Shown piece after piece: positions 12,365-23,034 of a stretch of DNA of 64,000 bases. Each line of letters begins with the position of its first letter. Positions within the stretch are counted from its first letter, which is position 1. Source of the DNA: Calamus simplicifolius (Eukaryota; Streptophyta; Magnoliopsida; Arecales; Arecaceae). The stretch covers positions 459,830 to 523,829 of the forward strand of contig UESW01005000.1 of assembly GCA_900491605.1 (NCBI GenBank), given 5' to 3'. The position numbers and the translations under genes are program-made. Under the pieces are notes generated by a model. That model ran no database searches. It saw only the letters and a program-made list of their open reading frames with translations, and was not told where the DNA came from.

Positions 12365-13600
12365 ACCGAGTAATTTATTATTATTTGAAGCCTCGGTCAC
12401 AACCGAGTAGCAATTAATATTGGAAGCCTCGGTTACAACCGAGTAGCATTTTTGAAGGCTCGGCAACACCGAGTAATTTATTTGGAAGCCTCGGTTACAA
12501 CCAAGTAGCATCTTGGGAAGGCTCGGCAACAACCGAGTAATAAATTCATCCATAAAAGTATGCTCTTTCTAACCCATTTTTATTCATTGAATTAAATTCT
12601 ATTTTTAAAGGCCTGCGAAATTCTTATAACTCTCCTTGAAAGCTGCAATAAGAAGCAGGTCGTATAAATCCTCGGCTGGGCCGAGCAATAAATCTTCGAA
12701 CCTTGGCAACGCCAAGTAAAATATAATCTTGAAGGCTCGGCAACACCGAGTAATTTATTTGGAAGCCTCGGTTACAACCGAGTAGCATCTTGGAAGGCTC
12801 GGCAACACCGAGTATTTTATTATTTGAAGCCTCGGTTACAACCGAGTAGCACCTTGGAAGGCTCGGCAACACCGAGTATTTTATTATTTGAAGCCTCGGT
12901 CACAACCGAGTGGCAATTAATATTTGGAAGCCTCGGTTACAACCGAGTAGCATCTTGGAAGGCTCGGCAACACCGAGTATTTTATTATTTGAAGGCTCGG
13001 CAACACCGAGTAATTTATTATTTGAAAGCCTCGGTTACAACCGAGTAGCATTTTTGAAGGCTCGGCAACACCGAGTAATTTATTTGGAAGCCTCGGTTAC
13101 AACCGAATAGCATCTTGAAAGGCTCGGCAACACGAGTATTTTATTATTTGAAGCCTCGGTTACAACCGAGTAGCATCTTGGAAGGCTCGGCAACACCGGG
13201 TATTTTATTATTTGAAGCCTCGGTTACAACCGAGTAGCACCTTGGAAGGCTCGGCAACACAGAGTAATTTATTATTTGAAGCCTCGGTCACAACCGAGTG
13301 GCAATTAATATTTGAAGCCTCGGTTACAACCGAGTAGCATCTTGGAAGGCTCGGCAACACCGAGTATTTTATTATTTGAAAGCCTCGGTTACAACCGAGT
13401 AGCATTTTGGAAGGCTTGGCATCACCGAGTAATTTATTATTTGAAGCCTCGGTTACAACCAAGCAGCAATTAATATTTGGAAGCCTCGGTTACAACCGAG
13501 TAGCATCTTGAGAAGGCTCGGCAACAACCGAGTAATAAATTTCAGAGCATCGGCCAAAGACCGAGTGATATATTTCTGAAGGCTCGGCAACAACCGAGTA
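12361..13600 (+). repeat. E1 tandem array with CTCGG..CCGAG dyads
   Basis: Alternating half-units carry CCTCGGTTACAACCGAGTAG and GGCTCGGCAACACCGAGTA separated by AT-rich spacers; the combined period is about 64 bp. Each half-unit contains an inverted repeat. A non-repeated spacer of about 130-150 bp interrupts the array at 12537-12690 and returns at 13597-13735. The same spacer occurs once in E3 just beyond integrase (about 23945-24070), so this array sits just downstream of where pol would end. Confidence 0.85.
12537..12690 (+). repeat. first copy of duplicated array spacer
   Basis: Begins AATAAATTCATCCATAAAAG and runs through AAGGCCTGCGAAATT to GAGAAGCAGGTC-like DNA. A second copy lies at 13597-13735, about 1,060 bp downstream, showing that a whole block of array plus spacer was duplicated. 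Confidence 0.75.
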
Positions 13601-13735
13601 ATAAATTCATCCATAAAAGTACACTCTTTCTAGACCCATTTTTATTCATTGAATTAAGTTCAGTTTTTAAGGCCTGCGAAATTTTTATAACTCTCTTTGA
13701 AAGTCACAATGAGAAGCAGGTCATAAAAAGCCCCG
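13597..13735 (+). repeat. second copy of duplicated array spacer
   Basis: Near-identical to 12537-12690 with scattered substitutions. It separates the CTCGG-type array from the CCGGC-type array that follows. Confidence 0.75.
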
Positions 13736-14900
13736 GCCAGAGCCGGAGTGCATCTCTTATTACCGAAAGCCCCGGCCAGAGCCGGAGTGCATCTCTCATT
13801 ATTGGAAGCCCCGGCCAGAGCCGAAGTGCGTAAGCCCCGGCCAGAGCCGGAGTGCATCTCTCATTATCGGAAGCCCCGGCCAGAGCCGGAGTGCATCTCT
13901 TATTACCGAAAGCCCCGGCCAGAGCCGGAGTGCATCTCTCATTATCGGAAGCCCCGGCCAGAGCCGAGTGCATCTCTTATTACCGAAAGCCCCGGCCAGA
14001 GCCGGAGTGCATCTCTCATTATCGAAAGCCCCGGCCAGAGCCGGAGTGCATCTCTCATTATTGGAAGCCCCGGCCAGAGCCGAAGTGCGTAAGCCCCGGC
14101 CAGAGCCGGAGTGCATCTCTCATTATCGGAAGCCCCGGCCAGAGCCGGAGTGCATCTCTTATTACCGAAAGCCCCGGCCAGAGCCGGAGTGCATCTCTCA
14201 TTATCGAAAGCCCCGGCCAGAGCCGGAGTGCATCTCTCATTATTGGAAGCCCCGGCCAGAGCCGAAGTGCGTAAGCCCCGGCCAGAGCCGGAGTGCATCT
14301 CTCATTATCGGAAGCCCCGGCCAGAGCCGGAGTGCATCTCTTATTACCGAAAGCCCCGGCCAGAGCCGGAGTGCATCTCCTATTACCGAAAGCCCCGGCC
14401 AGAGCCGGAGTGCATCTCCCATTACCGAAAGCCCGGCCAGAGCCGGAGTGCATCTCCTATTACCGAAAGCCCCGGCCAGAGCCGGAGTGCATCTCTCATT
14501 ACAAAAGCCCCGGCCAGAGCCGGAGTGCATCTCTTATCATCAAAAGCCCCGGCCAGAGTCGGGTGCATCTCTTATTATCAAAAGCCCCGGCCAGATCCGG
14601 AGTGCATCTCTTATTATCAAAAGCCCCGGTCAGATCCGGAGTGCATCTCTTATCATCAAAAGCCTCGGCCAGAGCCGAAGGGCATCACCTATTAACAGAA
14701 ACCTCGGCCAAGACCGAGTGACATGTCGGAACCCTCGACTAAAGCTGGAGGGAATTTCTTACTGATCTTCAAAAGCCCCGGCCAGAGCCGGAGTGCATCT
14801 CTTATTATCAAAAGCCTCGGCCGAAGACTGAGTGATATATTTCTGCAGCCTCGGCCAATCCGAGTGATACAACACTAAAGCTTCATCCCAGCCGGATAAT
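13736..14900 (+). repeat. 39-bp tandem array (CCGGCCAGAGCCGG) with higher-order structure
   Basis: About 28 units, most 39 bp, with core AGCCCCGGCCAGAGCCGGAG. Because 39 is divisible by three, several frames stay open for long distances; these frames are artefacts. A shortened unit ending GAAGTGCGTAAG recurs at about 13823, 14082 and 14263, which shows higher-order duplication. Units decay after about 14500, with CCTCGGCC variants at the edge. Confidence 0.9.
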
Positions 14901-15096
14901 TTCTCGGACACTCTAGTGCAACTAAAGCACCTTATTTTACTTCAGCAAGAGGGCCGCCCAGGCCTTTCTCTAACCTACACAGAGATAAACACTTCCTCTA
15001 CAGAGGATCGAATGACACGTCCCCTAAATAAGATTGCTCCAGAATTCTACTCCCTATATCCGAAATTACACTTCGGACTAGGGAGTGGGGGGCATG
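14901..15096 (+). mobile_element. E1 3' interior end with polypurine tract
   Basis: Unique DNA leading to the purine-rich GGGAGTGGGGGGCATG (15081-15096) next to the LTR. The stretch matches two separate parts of E3: up to about 15019 it matches E3 near 22790-22860, and from about 15020 it matches E3 near 17790-17850. E1 thus lacks the roughly 5 kb antisense-gene region that E3 keeps between these points. Confidence 0.75.
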
Positions 15097-16447
15097 TGAT
15101 GAGGGGTAAAATCGTCATTGCATTGTTGACCGCTCACATCGGCGATGGGGTCGCGCCCAGTCCAAATGCCATGCTGGTGCGACATTCTAGCGACAAGAGT
15201 ATCCTCATTATGAAGAAAGAGAACAAGAGAGAAAAAAGGGCCACTTCACATGCGTGGGTTCTCCCAAGGGCCCCTCATTAATATCCGGAAGTCAAATCAA
15301 TAGGCTAGAGCATTTAATGGTGCAGAAACGGTCATAATGACTTAGCCAGCATTTAATGGAATAAAAAGAGAAGAGAAAAAGTATAGTTCGGCCAACATGC
15401 CTCGGCAAATATAGTTCGGCAAGTATAGCTCGGCCAACATGCCTCGGTAAATATAGTTCGGCAAATATACTTCTTCGGCAAACATGCATCGGTAAATATG
15501 CTTCGGCCAACATGCTTCGGCACTCTAGCTCGGTTTCCGCAACCGCGCTATGACCTTCGCACCAACGCAATTATGGCCTCATAAAGGCCATGTGCATTTA
15601 CGTGCTTTAAGGCATTTAATGCCTTATCTCCTTGCGTTTATGGCTGCAACGGGTTGCCGGCACTTTTTGCGTAAGGAAGGATGGCGTCATAAAGCCGAGA
15701 CAAAGAGTTCTTGACTCCATGCTTCACAGAAGTCCGACTCGGCCAACCACATTGTACTTCGCAGGTTCGGCCAACCTTATGCCTCGGCAACCCGAGCTAT
15801 TCTTATGCTACTGCCATCAAGGCCAGACCATTCCTCGGCCATTCGATCCGAGCTACTTCAGACCTCTGCGGAATCTGGTGCGGGAGAGTTCAAATTCACT
15901 GTAACAGAATAAGATTCCAAACAAGGAATCATGCCAAGATGTGGCCTAGGACCTACAATAGTGGCCTAGGGACCACGCAGCCATTGAGTCTCGATCCATC
16001 GGCCATCTCTCCCCGCCTCCCAGCCGTCGATCCTCTAACTAACCAGATATGGATCCTACCGGCCCCGTAACAACCTGATTCGAATCCGTTTCGAATCCCA
16101 ACAACTTTCAGACCTCATCCAGAGCACGTCCAAAATGTCAGGTGACCGCCTATAAATACTACCACCCTCAAGCCTCTCAGGTACGGCTATTCTACGCCCA
16201 TTTTTCATTTACAGTTCTTACACTCCGCCATGAAAGCTCCCACGAGAGCTCGAAGGAACTCTTCCCGGGGGATCCTTCTCCCCATATTTGTTGATTGCTG
16301 GTCTCCACTGACTTGGGCGTCGGAGGGTCTTCCGCAGAGGGCCACCCCCAACGCCTCTCGCGTGAGGACTGTCTTGCAGGTCGCCTAGGAGGGAGCCCCA
16401 CTGCAGCCCGATCGCGCCGAGCCAGAGGACGGATTTCAGCGGCAACA
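15097..16447 (+). mobile_element. E1 3' LTR (complete)
   Basis: A 1,351-bp LTR from TGATGAGGGG to GGCAACA, with a polypurine tract immediately upstream and TATAAATA at 16151-16158. U3 contains degenerate GCCGA/TCGGC repeats (about 15380-15540). R/U5 carries TCTTCCGCAGAGGGCCACCC, shared with the 29-60 kb elements. The following 5 bp are ATTAT, the complement of the 5 bp outside the 1-744 LTR. Confidence 0.85.
16151..16158 (+). promoter_or_regulatory. TATA box of E1 LTR
   Basis: TATAAATA in the LTR, followed about 30 nt later by CTCAGGTACG, a motif common to every LTR in the window and near the expected start of R. Confidence 0.6.
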
Positions 16448-16765
16448 ATTATTAATTAATTTGAGGCAGTCTTCCAATCTCATGGAGCCGGAAGAAATGA
16501 TGGGGAGGCCAGTAATAGATTAGTTAATTAGTCTTGGTCGAGACTAGACTATGTTATCTCTAGGCATTGTAACTTGAATATTTATTTTTTTAAACATATC
16601 ATAACAAGTTTATTTTTAGATCCAATTCCTCTTCACTTGAGATCCAAACGATTGGTTGGTACATAGTTTTGTGGTGTATCTTCTATTCCGTTACCTTAAG
16701 TCTATATAATCTTAAAATTTCAAGTACAAATTAATTATTAATAAATAAATTATTTTTTTTTATTT
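16448..16765. repeat. inverted remainder of the host array plus host DNA
   Basis: 16448-16530 is the reverse complement of units like those at 745-1090 (CAGTCTTCCAATCTCATGG, GAAATGATGGGGAGG). The rest is AT-rich host DNA up to the E3 insertion. Joining 16448 onward to the reverse complement of 745 onward rebuilds one array unit across ATTAT. Confidence 0.7.
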
Positions 16766-17766
16766 TGTTGCCGTGAAAATCCGTTCTCCGACTCAGATGC
16801 ACCTCTGGCTCCTGATCCGGACGTCGGTCTCACCGCATTGGAGTGGAACCTACAAGACAGTCCGCACGCAGAGGGTGCTGTGGGGGGTTGCCCTCTGCGG
16901 ATGACCCTCCAATGCCCAAGTCAGTGGAGATTCACAGCAAGCAAATGTGAGGAGAAGATTCTCATGGAGGAGATGTTCCTCAGGGCTCTTGTGAGAGCTC
17001 TAATGTAGTATGGAGTATGAGATTCTGTAAGTGAAAAAATGAATGCGTAAGGGGTTGTCTCAGAGTTTTTGCGCGTACCTGAGAGGTTGGAAGGCTGTGG
17101 TATTTATAGATGATCACCTGATTCCTTGGACGTGCCCTGGATGGGGTCTAAAAACTGTTAGGATTCGAATCAAGTTTGTTACGAGGCCAGTGGGGTTCGT
17201 ATCTTGTCAGTTAGAGGATCGACGGCCGGGAAAGATGGTTGATGCCTTGAGGTTCAATGATCACACAGACCTAGGCCACTTTTGGACATGATTCGCCGCC
17301 TGAAATCTTATTCAGCTATAGTGGATTCGAACTTTCCCGTGCCGGATTCCGCAGAGGTATTTTGAATATCTCGGTTTGGTTTGGCCGAAGAATAACTGAT
17401 TTTCCGAGGTATAAGATGGCTCGGCTCGGACGGCCGAGGAATAGCTTAGGCTACCAAGGTATAAGGATAGCTCGGGTTACCGAGGAATGAAGATAGCTCG
17501 GGTTACCGAGGAATAAGGGTAGCTCGGGTTACCGAGGAATAAGGATAGCTCGGGTTACTGAGGAATGACTCGGCTCAGATCAGATGGCCGAAGCATAAAG
17601 GTGTGGTCGGGTTGTCATGGTGGCCTGACTTCGCCAAAGGTGATTTGGCTTCGTCACTAGGGTGTCATGCCAGCTGGCCAGCTGGCAAGCAGGGCGTTTG
17701 GACTGGGCGCGACCCCATCGCCAATGTGAGTGGTCAATAATGCAACGATGATTTTACCCCTCATCA
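16766..17766 (-). mobile_element. E3 3' LTR
   Basis: Runs from TGTTGCCG to CTCATCA as read on plus. It contains five 26-bp units with CTCGGGTTACCGAG at 17430-17580 and a TATA box at 17101-17108 (minus). The polypurine tract complement (CATGCCCCCACTCCC) follows at 17767. Confidence 0.85.
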
Positions 17767-17781
17767 CATGCCCCCACTCCC
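17767..17781 (-). other. E3 polypurine tract
   Basis: GGGAGTGGGGGCATG on the minus strand next to the 3' LTR, the expected plus-strand primer. The same motif precedes the E1, LTR2 and LTR3 LTRs. Confidence 0.7.
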
Positions 17782-18035
17782 TAGTCCGAAGTGTAATTTT
17801 GGATATAGGGAGTAGAATTCTGGAGCAGTCTTATTTGGGGGATTCAAAAAGGTGGGCAATGATGATCTCGTAAATGATCGGCCGCTGTTTCGTCATCATT
17901 TTTTGCCACAGCTCGAGGAGGAAATGCCTCGCTTCCAACAAGCCGTGACAGCGGAAACTCCACGTGGTGGGTTATCCCTTATTTCTAGCACCTGCATTGG
18001 GATTTTTAGCGTCTAGGGCTTTCTTTCTGAAGCGC

Positions 18036-18046
18036 TTATTTAAAGA
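18036..18046 (+). promoter_or_regulatory. candidate TATA box for antisense gene aA in E3
   Basis: TTATTTAAAGAG about 120 nt upstream of the ATG at 18160. The homologous genes at 43 and 58 kb also have a TATA-rich tract about 100 nt upstream of their ATG. Confidence 0.4.
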
Positions 18047-18159
18047 GGGATGGGGCAGCATTCCTTCTGCAACGCCCCTTTGTCCCTACCACAGAGATTT
18101 TTCGCTCCCTCTTTGGGCTCTTGCTTATCTGTTTGTGTCTTACCCCCTGTTCATCCAAT

Positions 18160-21102
18160 ATGAGTGGTCCAGGTGATGTTGCTTCTGAGGTAACCCTAGA
18201 CGATTTGGATAGGATCCGTCGTTATTATAGAGTTCCTCCGGATGTAGCCCTATGGGTGCCGAGGACCGAGCACCGGGTTTCAACCGAGTTGAGCCGGGTA
18301 GTCTTCTTCTACGAGGAGAGCTTGAGGGCAGGTCTCGATTCCCTCTTCACCCATTGATACAGGAGGTGATGAGGTTTTACAACATATGCCCGACGATGGT
18401 GGCTCCGAATAGCTAGCGCAATCTCGTTGGGTTTATCTCGATGTGCAGTCGCGTTGGGGTGACCGCGACTCTTCCTTTATTTCGAGTTTGTTACAATCTG
18501 GTTTCCGGGAGGAGCACTGAGTGGCCCTACATTGGCCCTCGGAAGTCATTTAAGATGATCTCCGATAATCCTTCTTCGATAAAGGGGTGGAAATCCCGAT
18601 TTCTCATTGCCGAAAGAAACATTGGCTCGAATTTTCCGAAAGGATGGGCCAGTTATGTAAAGGACCCGGAGGCACGTTTGGAGTTGAGCGGGCAGGAGAA
18701 AATGAATCTGGCTATCCTTCGCAGTGGTCAGGAGGTCTCTGCCAGCACCTTGTTAGCGGAGGATGCCCTTTTGCCCCGGGCTTAGCTTTGTCGACCCTCA
18801 AGGTGAGTCTCTGTTCTAATGGTCATCATGCTTATATGATCTTGCCATTGTTTAACTAAACATCTACTGTGTTTTTAGCCAAGAGGTCCGCATTTGCAGG
18901 TCAGATAAGGAGGGAGCTGGGCAAGCACCACAGGGGCTCCGGCTCTGGGGATAAACAAAGGTCCGAGAAGAGGGCTCACCCTTCTGAGTCTCACTCAAAG
19001 GAGCTTAGAAAAGATGGTGTCGACCGCCGCTCTTCAGCCTCAGAGAGGGAGGAAGTGGAAACACTAGCTGTGACCGATAAGCCCTCCCTGTCGGAGGGAG
19101 GCGAGATAGCAGAGGAAGCCATTGGGGGAAGTTCGAAGAAAGCCGTCGAGGTTCCCCCCTCCAGATAGTGGTCGTACTGGACGACGCCGAGAAGATGTTG
19201 CCAGTACGTCCGGCTATCCCTCCGCTAGATGTCCTTCAGCTACCGGTGGTGGAGAGTCCACGGCGTATGGAAGAGGCCCCTGCTCAGGCAGAGGGGTCCG
19301 GAGAGGTAGTGGCGGCTGCCGAAGCTCAAGTAGGGCCGCCCGTTGAGAGGATGGTGGAGGTCGTGGTTCCCCCCACTGAGGATCCCTCTCCAGTGGTTCC
19401 CGGGGACGCTGTGGAAGAGGTTGACGCACCAGTAGAAGAAGAAGAAGAAAAGGCGTTGAATGATGGGGACGTTGGGTCGAGGGTCCTTTGGTCGGGGCCG
19501 AAGCATTCGAGGCCTCGCAAGTTAGAGTCCTGGCAGAGGAGGCTGAGCGGATGGTCTCTCGGACCGAAGTTCCTCAGGCCAGCTCTTCGGCTATGAGCTA
19601 TTTTATCCACAGCCCGGAGGTGGATGATATGCTCACTTCCTTGATGAAATCCGTTTTGCGCGCGGGGGCAAGTTCCTCGACGGGTGAGCCTGTTGCCGAG
19701 GATATCATTGAGGCGGCCTTCGGTCGGCTCGGGGCGCCGAAAGATGTTTTCCTTCTGCCAGAAATCAATAATGCTACTCTCATGACGATGGCTTCAAATT
19801 ATACCTCCCGGGTAAGTTATTGTTCCGAGGTTATAATTCCTGACTGGTCGGTTGGGCCATGATTTCTTACTGGTGTTTTTCTCATAGAATGCTTTGGTCA
19901 CAAGGGCGCTGACTTGGCGCTTGAATTTGGCCACTGGGGCTTGTGCCCAGGCCAGGAAGGAGGCGGCCAACCTTTAGGCGAGAGTGGATTCGACCAGCCA
20001 GCTTTCCGGGGCCCTGGCGTCCGCTAGGGCAGATCTCGAGAGGGTGAGCGAGTCTTACCAACTCGCAGCCAAAAGGGCCTCTCGATTCGAGGTTAAGGTC
20101 AAAGAGCTCCAGGGTTTCCATAAACAATCGGACAAGGCCTGCCTGGAGTTGTCGCAGATCAAGGCTAAATATGATGATAAAATCAATGCTATGCAGCAGC
20201 ATTTTGATAAGAGGTGGGGCCAGCTGAGGTCTAGTCATGCTGAGGAGAAGAATAGTTGGAGCAGGAAGCTTGAAGAGGAGGAGCACAAGTGCCGGCGGCA
20301 GCGGGATCAGCTTGCTAGTTTAAATAAGGAATTTTCCGATATGGAGAACCTGCTGAAATGGCAAAATGAGTAGATTGCTTGGCTCACCGACGATCTCGAT
20401 TAAACTCGGCAGGAAGTTGGGGACAAGCAGTCCCGAATTAATGACCTCAAGGAGGGTCTTCACCAAAATAAGGCGGCCAAATTGAAGGCCTTGGAAAAGG
20501 TTCAAGAGCTGAGCGCTAAAATGGCTCGACGAGAGGAAGAGGTGCGGCATCTTCCTCTTTATTCGTTTTCAGTGTTTTTCTTCTGCTCATGAGCTCAAAC
20601 ACTCTGATTTTTTTGCAGATGGGTAGAATTGGGCTCGAGACGCAGGAGCAGTTTAAAGCTTTAAGGGCGGAGTTATCCACGAGTCGTCGAATGAACCTCG
20701 AACTCCAAAACCAGCTTGCTTCGGCTGTGGAGGAGTGTAAAAATTCTGTGCAATTCTCTGAAGAACGTAGAGAGGCTTGTGCCAATGCATTTCAGTTCGG
20801 CGAGGAGGAGACTCGAGCGAAGATCTCTTAGGCGCATCCCGAATGGGGTTTATCTTTTTTGGATGCCGAACATTTTGACGCCTATACCTCGGGGGCCAAA
20901 GAAGCCGAGTATGAGGATATTTCAAACGTCGACCTTGACGCTATTTTTGGCCCCAGTGAGGCCGTGGCTTCGAAGAATGTCCTCAGTCTACTGCGAGGTA
21001 CCTGAAGCTCTTCCTTTGGCATTTGAAGTGGGTAAAGCGAGTCAAGCCCCTTCGGAGATTGTCAAAGAGGTTCTTGGGACGGACCCGGACCCTGATTCTT
21101 AA
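18160..21102 (+). pseudogene. antisense gene aA of E3, four exons, broken
   Basis: Runs opposite to pol. Exons: 18160-18802, 18879-19811, 19888-20541, 20619-21102. The three introns are 76-77 nt, all GT-AG, at the same places as in the 40-43 kb and 55-58 kb copies. Exon 1 starts MSGPGDVASEVTLDDLDRI and carries the domain I know as putative gypsy-type transposon (Pfam PF04195), with VAPNS, GFISMC and WPYIGPRKS. Exon 2 is low-complexity and acidic, exon 3 a long coiled coil (LERVSESYQLAAKRASRFE), and exon 4 ends with an acidic tail. Damage includes a 1-base deletion near 18340, a TAG in place of a conserved Trp near 18413, a frameshift near 19165 and several stops in exon 3. Function is unknown; a nuclear or structural role is only a guess from the coiled coil. 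Confidence 0.7.
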
Positions 21103-21889
21103 GGGTTGCTTGTGTATTTCTTGCCTCCCATATTTGTAGTCTGGCTGAGACTTTAATGAATAGATCTTTTGTCTCTACTTGTTTGCCTTTTTTGGATGAT
21201 CTTTTTGTCACAAATTTTTCTCGACGGAGAGCGAATCAATTCGTGCCCTTAGGTCAGTATATTTTCTTTGAATTGAGCATCCTGCTTATTCGGAGCTGGA
21301 CCGATTTGCTTTGCTGGTGTAAGATAGTTAGGTTTGAGCTTAAGGAAATGTCTCGGTCGAGGCCAAGGTTAGGAAGATAGTTCAATTTATCCGAAGTAAG
21401 AATTGGCTTGTTTGGCCGAGGCATAAAATGGTTCGGCGCGAGGTGACCAGGAACTATGCGAGTACCTCAGCCAAGACTTGGCGGGTAGTCTGGTCTATGT
21501 AAAGTCGTCTCGTTTTCTGCCGAGGCGGATCTGTAATTCACTGAAGAACGCTTTGTTTTTTGCGTAAGGCATTTATCTCGTTGGCCTATTCCAACACGGG
21601 TCTTTTTAACGTACGCGATAAGCACTCGATTGCTATTGGATGGCGTCATTTTCACAAGGCGATTTCCCAGGCCTGCCCGTATCTCAAGGATCGGTGGATG
21701 ATTTCCTACATTTAAGGCTCTTAATTCGAGATCAGAGGAAAATCTTTTATCATGCGACATGGCCTGGGAAATGCGTTTGGCGTGCTTTGAAAGGCGCTCT
21801 CTTATCCTGAACCGCCACGTGGTAGCGTGACCAGGGCGTTTTGAATCCTGGGGCTTTCTGCTTTAATGACTACTCCCGGTCTGTTTGCC

Positions 21890-21896
21890 TATAAAA
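21890..21896 (+). promoter_or_regulatory. TATA box of antisense unit aB in E3
   Basis: TATAAAA in GCCTATAAAATGGG, 71 nt upstream of the ATG at 21967. The same CCTATAAAAAGG-type box is found upstream of aB at 39151-39156 and 54096-54101. Confidence 0.6.
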
Positions 21897-21966
21897 TGGG
21901 GAGAGAGCGGACTGTGCCAGGCCATCCTTCAAAGTCTTTTCTTTCCTATGACTTGCAAGGGCTCCC

Positions 21967-22191
21967 ATGGCATTCGTTTCATTGAAGTTGAGAGTGGAGA
22001 GATTGAGCTTTCCTTTTGAAAGCTGGTTCATCCCAGATAGCTGGGGTGATGCAGAAGCTGCTGAAGAGCGAGCAGTCCTCAAGGAAGGAATTCTTGGAGG
22101 TCATATGGAGAGCGCACGGGAGGCCCGCAGAGGTCATATGGGGAGCACACGTATACGCTTCCCATGTGTCCTTTGTCACTTGCCATGGTGA
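21967..22191 (+). CDS. antisense small ORF aB (74 aa) in E3
   Basis: The first 40 residues align with the 39-residue ORFs at 38969-39088 and 53916-54035: pattern SLxLRV..L.FP....PDSWGD..AAEE..VL. Here the frame continues for 35 more residues because the stop seen in the other copies is absent. No known domain. The downstream region repeats CATATGGAGAGCGCAC-type segments. An AATAAA lies at 22651. The conserved reading frame plus TATA box suggest a transcribed unit; translation is unproven. Confidence 0.5.
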   Translation: MAFVSLKLRVERLSFPFESWFIPDSWGDAEAAEERAVLKEGILGGHMESAREARRGHMGSTRIRFPCVLCHLPW

Positions 22192-22650
22192 CCACAGGAG
22201 ATGCAAAGCATGCGTACCCCCCGTGGCTTACATGAATTTTGCCTCCTCCCTCAGCTTGAATCCCTCAGTTCATCCGCCTGAGGGATCTTCTGCCATGTGA
22301 AGAGGGAAGAGGGATGTGTGGGTCTGCTGGTTCCCTGCCTATGTGCTTGGGCAGTGGCTAGCAGACTAGCATCCCCCTTGGGGGATGCTTCATTGACATA
22401 AGCATCCACGGGCCCTTGGCCTGGTTATGATCCCTTCATGTGTTCATCCGAGGGATTCGTGGATGGCTTGCTTTGTTCTTTGGGATTAACCAGTGGCTCA
22501 ACAGAGCCTGTCTAGTTTCTCTGATTTCTGGGGTCGGATGTAAAGACATTGTCGGCGACCGAAGCTGCTCAGCCGAGCTTTGATCTTTTTTGTATTCCCT
22601 GTGCTATGATGCACTTGTAATGCCTCTCAAGAGCTTGTAATCCTTTCATT

Positions 22651-22656
22651 AATAAA
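22651..22656 (+). terminator. poly(A) signal for aB in E3
   Basis: AATAAA after TTTCATT, about 760 nt beyond the TATA box. Comparable AATAAA signals close the aB units at 38339-38344 and 53329-53334. Confidence 0.5.
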
Positions 22657-23034
22657 GAAAGTTTTCTACTCTTTCTTCTTTTATCATATGTTTCTTTTCT
22701 GATGTGATTGTGCTGAGAGTTGCCGCTCTCATTTTGTGCTTTCCGGCCCGTAGCCTAAGCCACAAATCCAACAGCATTTTTGCTACTTTGCTTTCATTAA
22801 CATGTCATTCAATCCTCTATGAGGAAGTGTTTATCTCTGTGTAGGTTAGAGAAAGGCCTGGGTGGCCCTACGGACTCATGCAGTAGGCATGATCCTATTT
22901 AAGGAATGATGTACGTATTTCTTTGAGAAGAAATAGGTTGTATAGCCTTGCTGTTAAGCGGAGAAAAGTCACTAACCTTTGATGAATCATAATAGGACGT
23001 CTTAGTCGCGTCAGAGTGTTTGATAGACTGCTCG

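Noticed and set aside
13748..14765. Frames of 114-265 codons on both strands
   Set aside because: They come from a 39-bp array with a period divisible by three; frames stay open on both strands for that reason alone.
15632..16070. Plus-strand frames of 90-119 codons within the E1 LTR
   Set aside because: They lie wholly in LTR DNA, are not conserved as protein between LTR copies, and match no domain.
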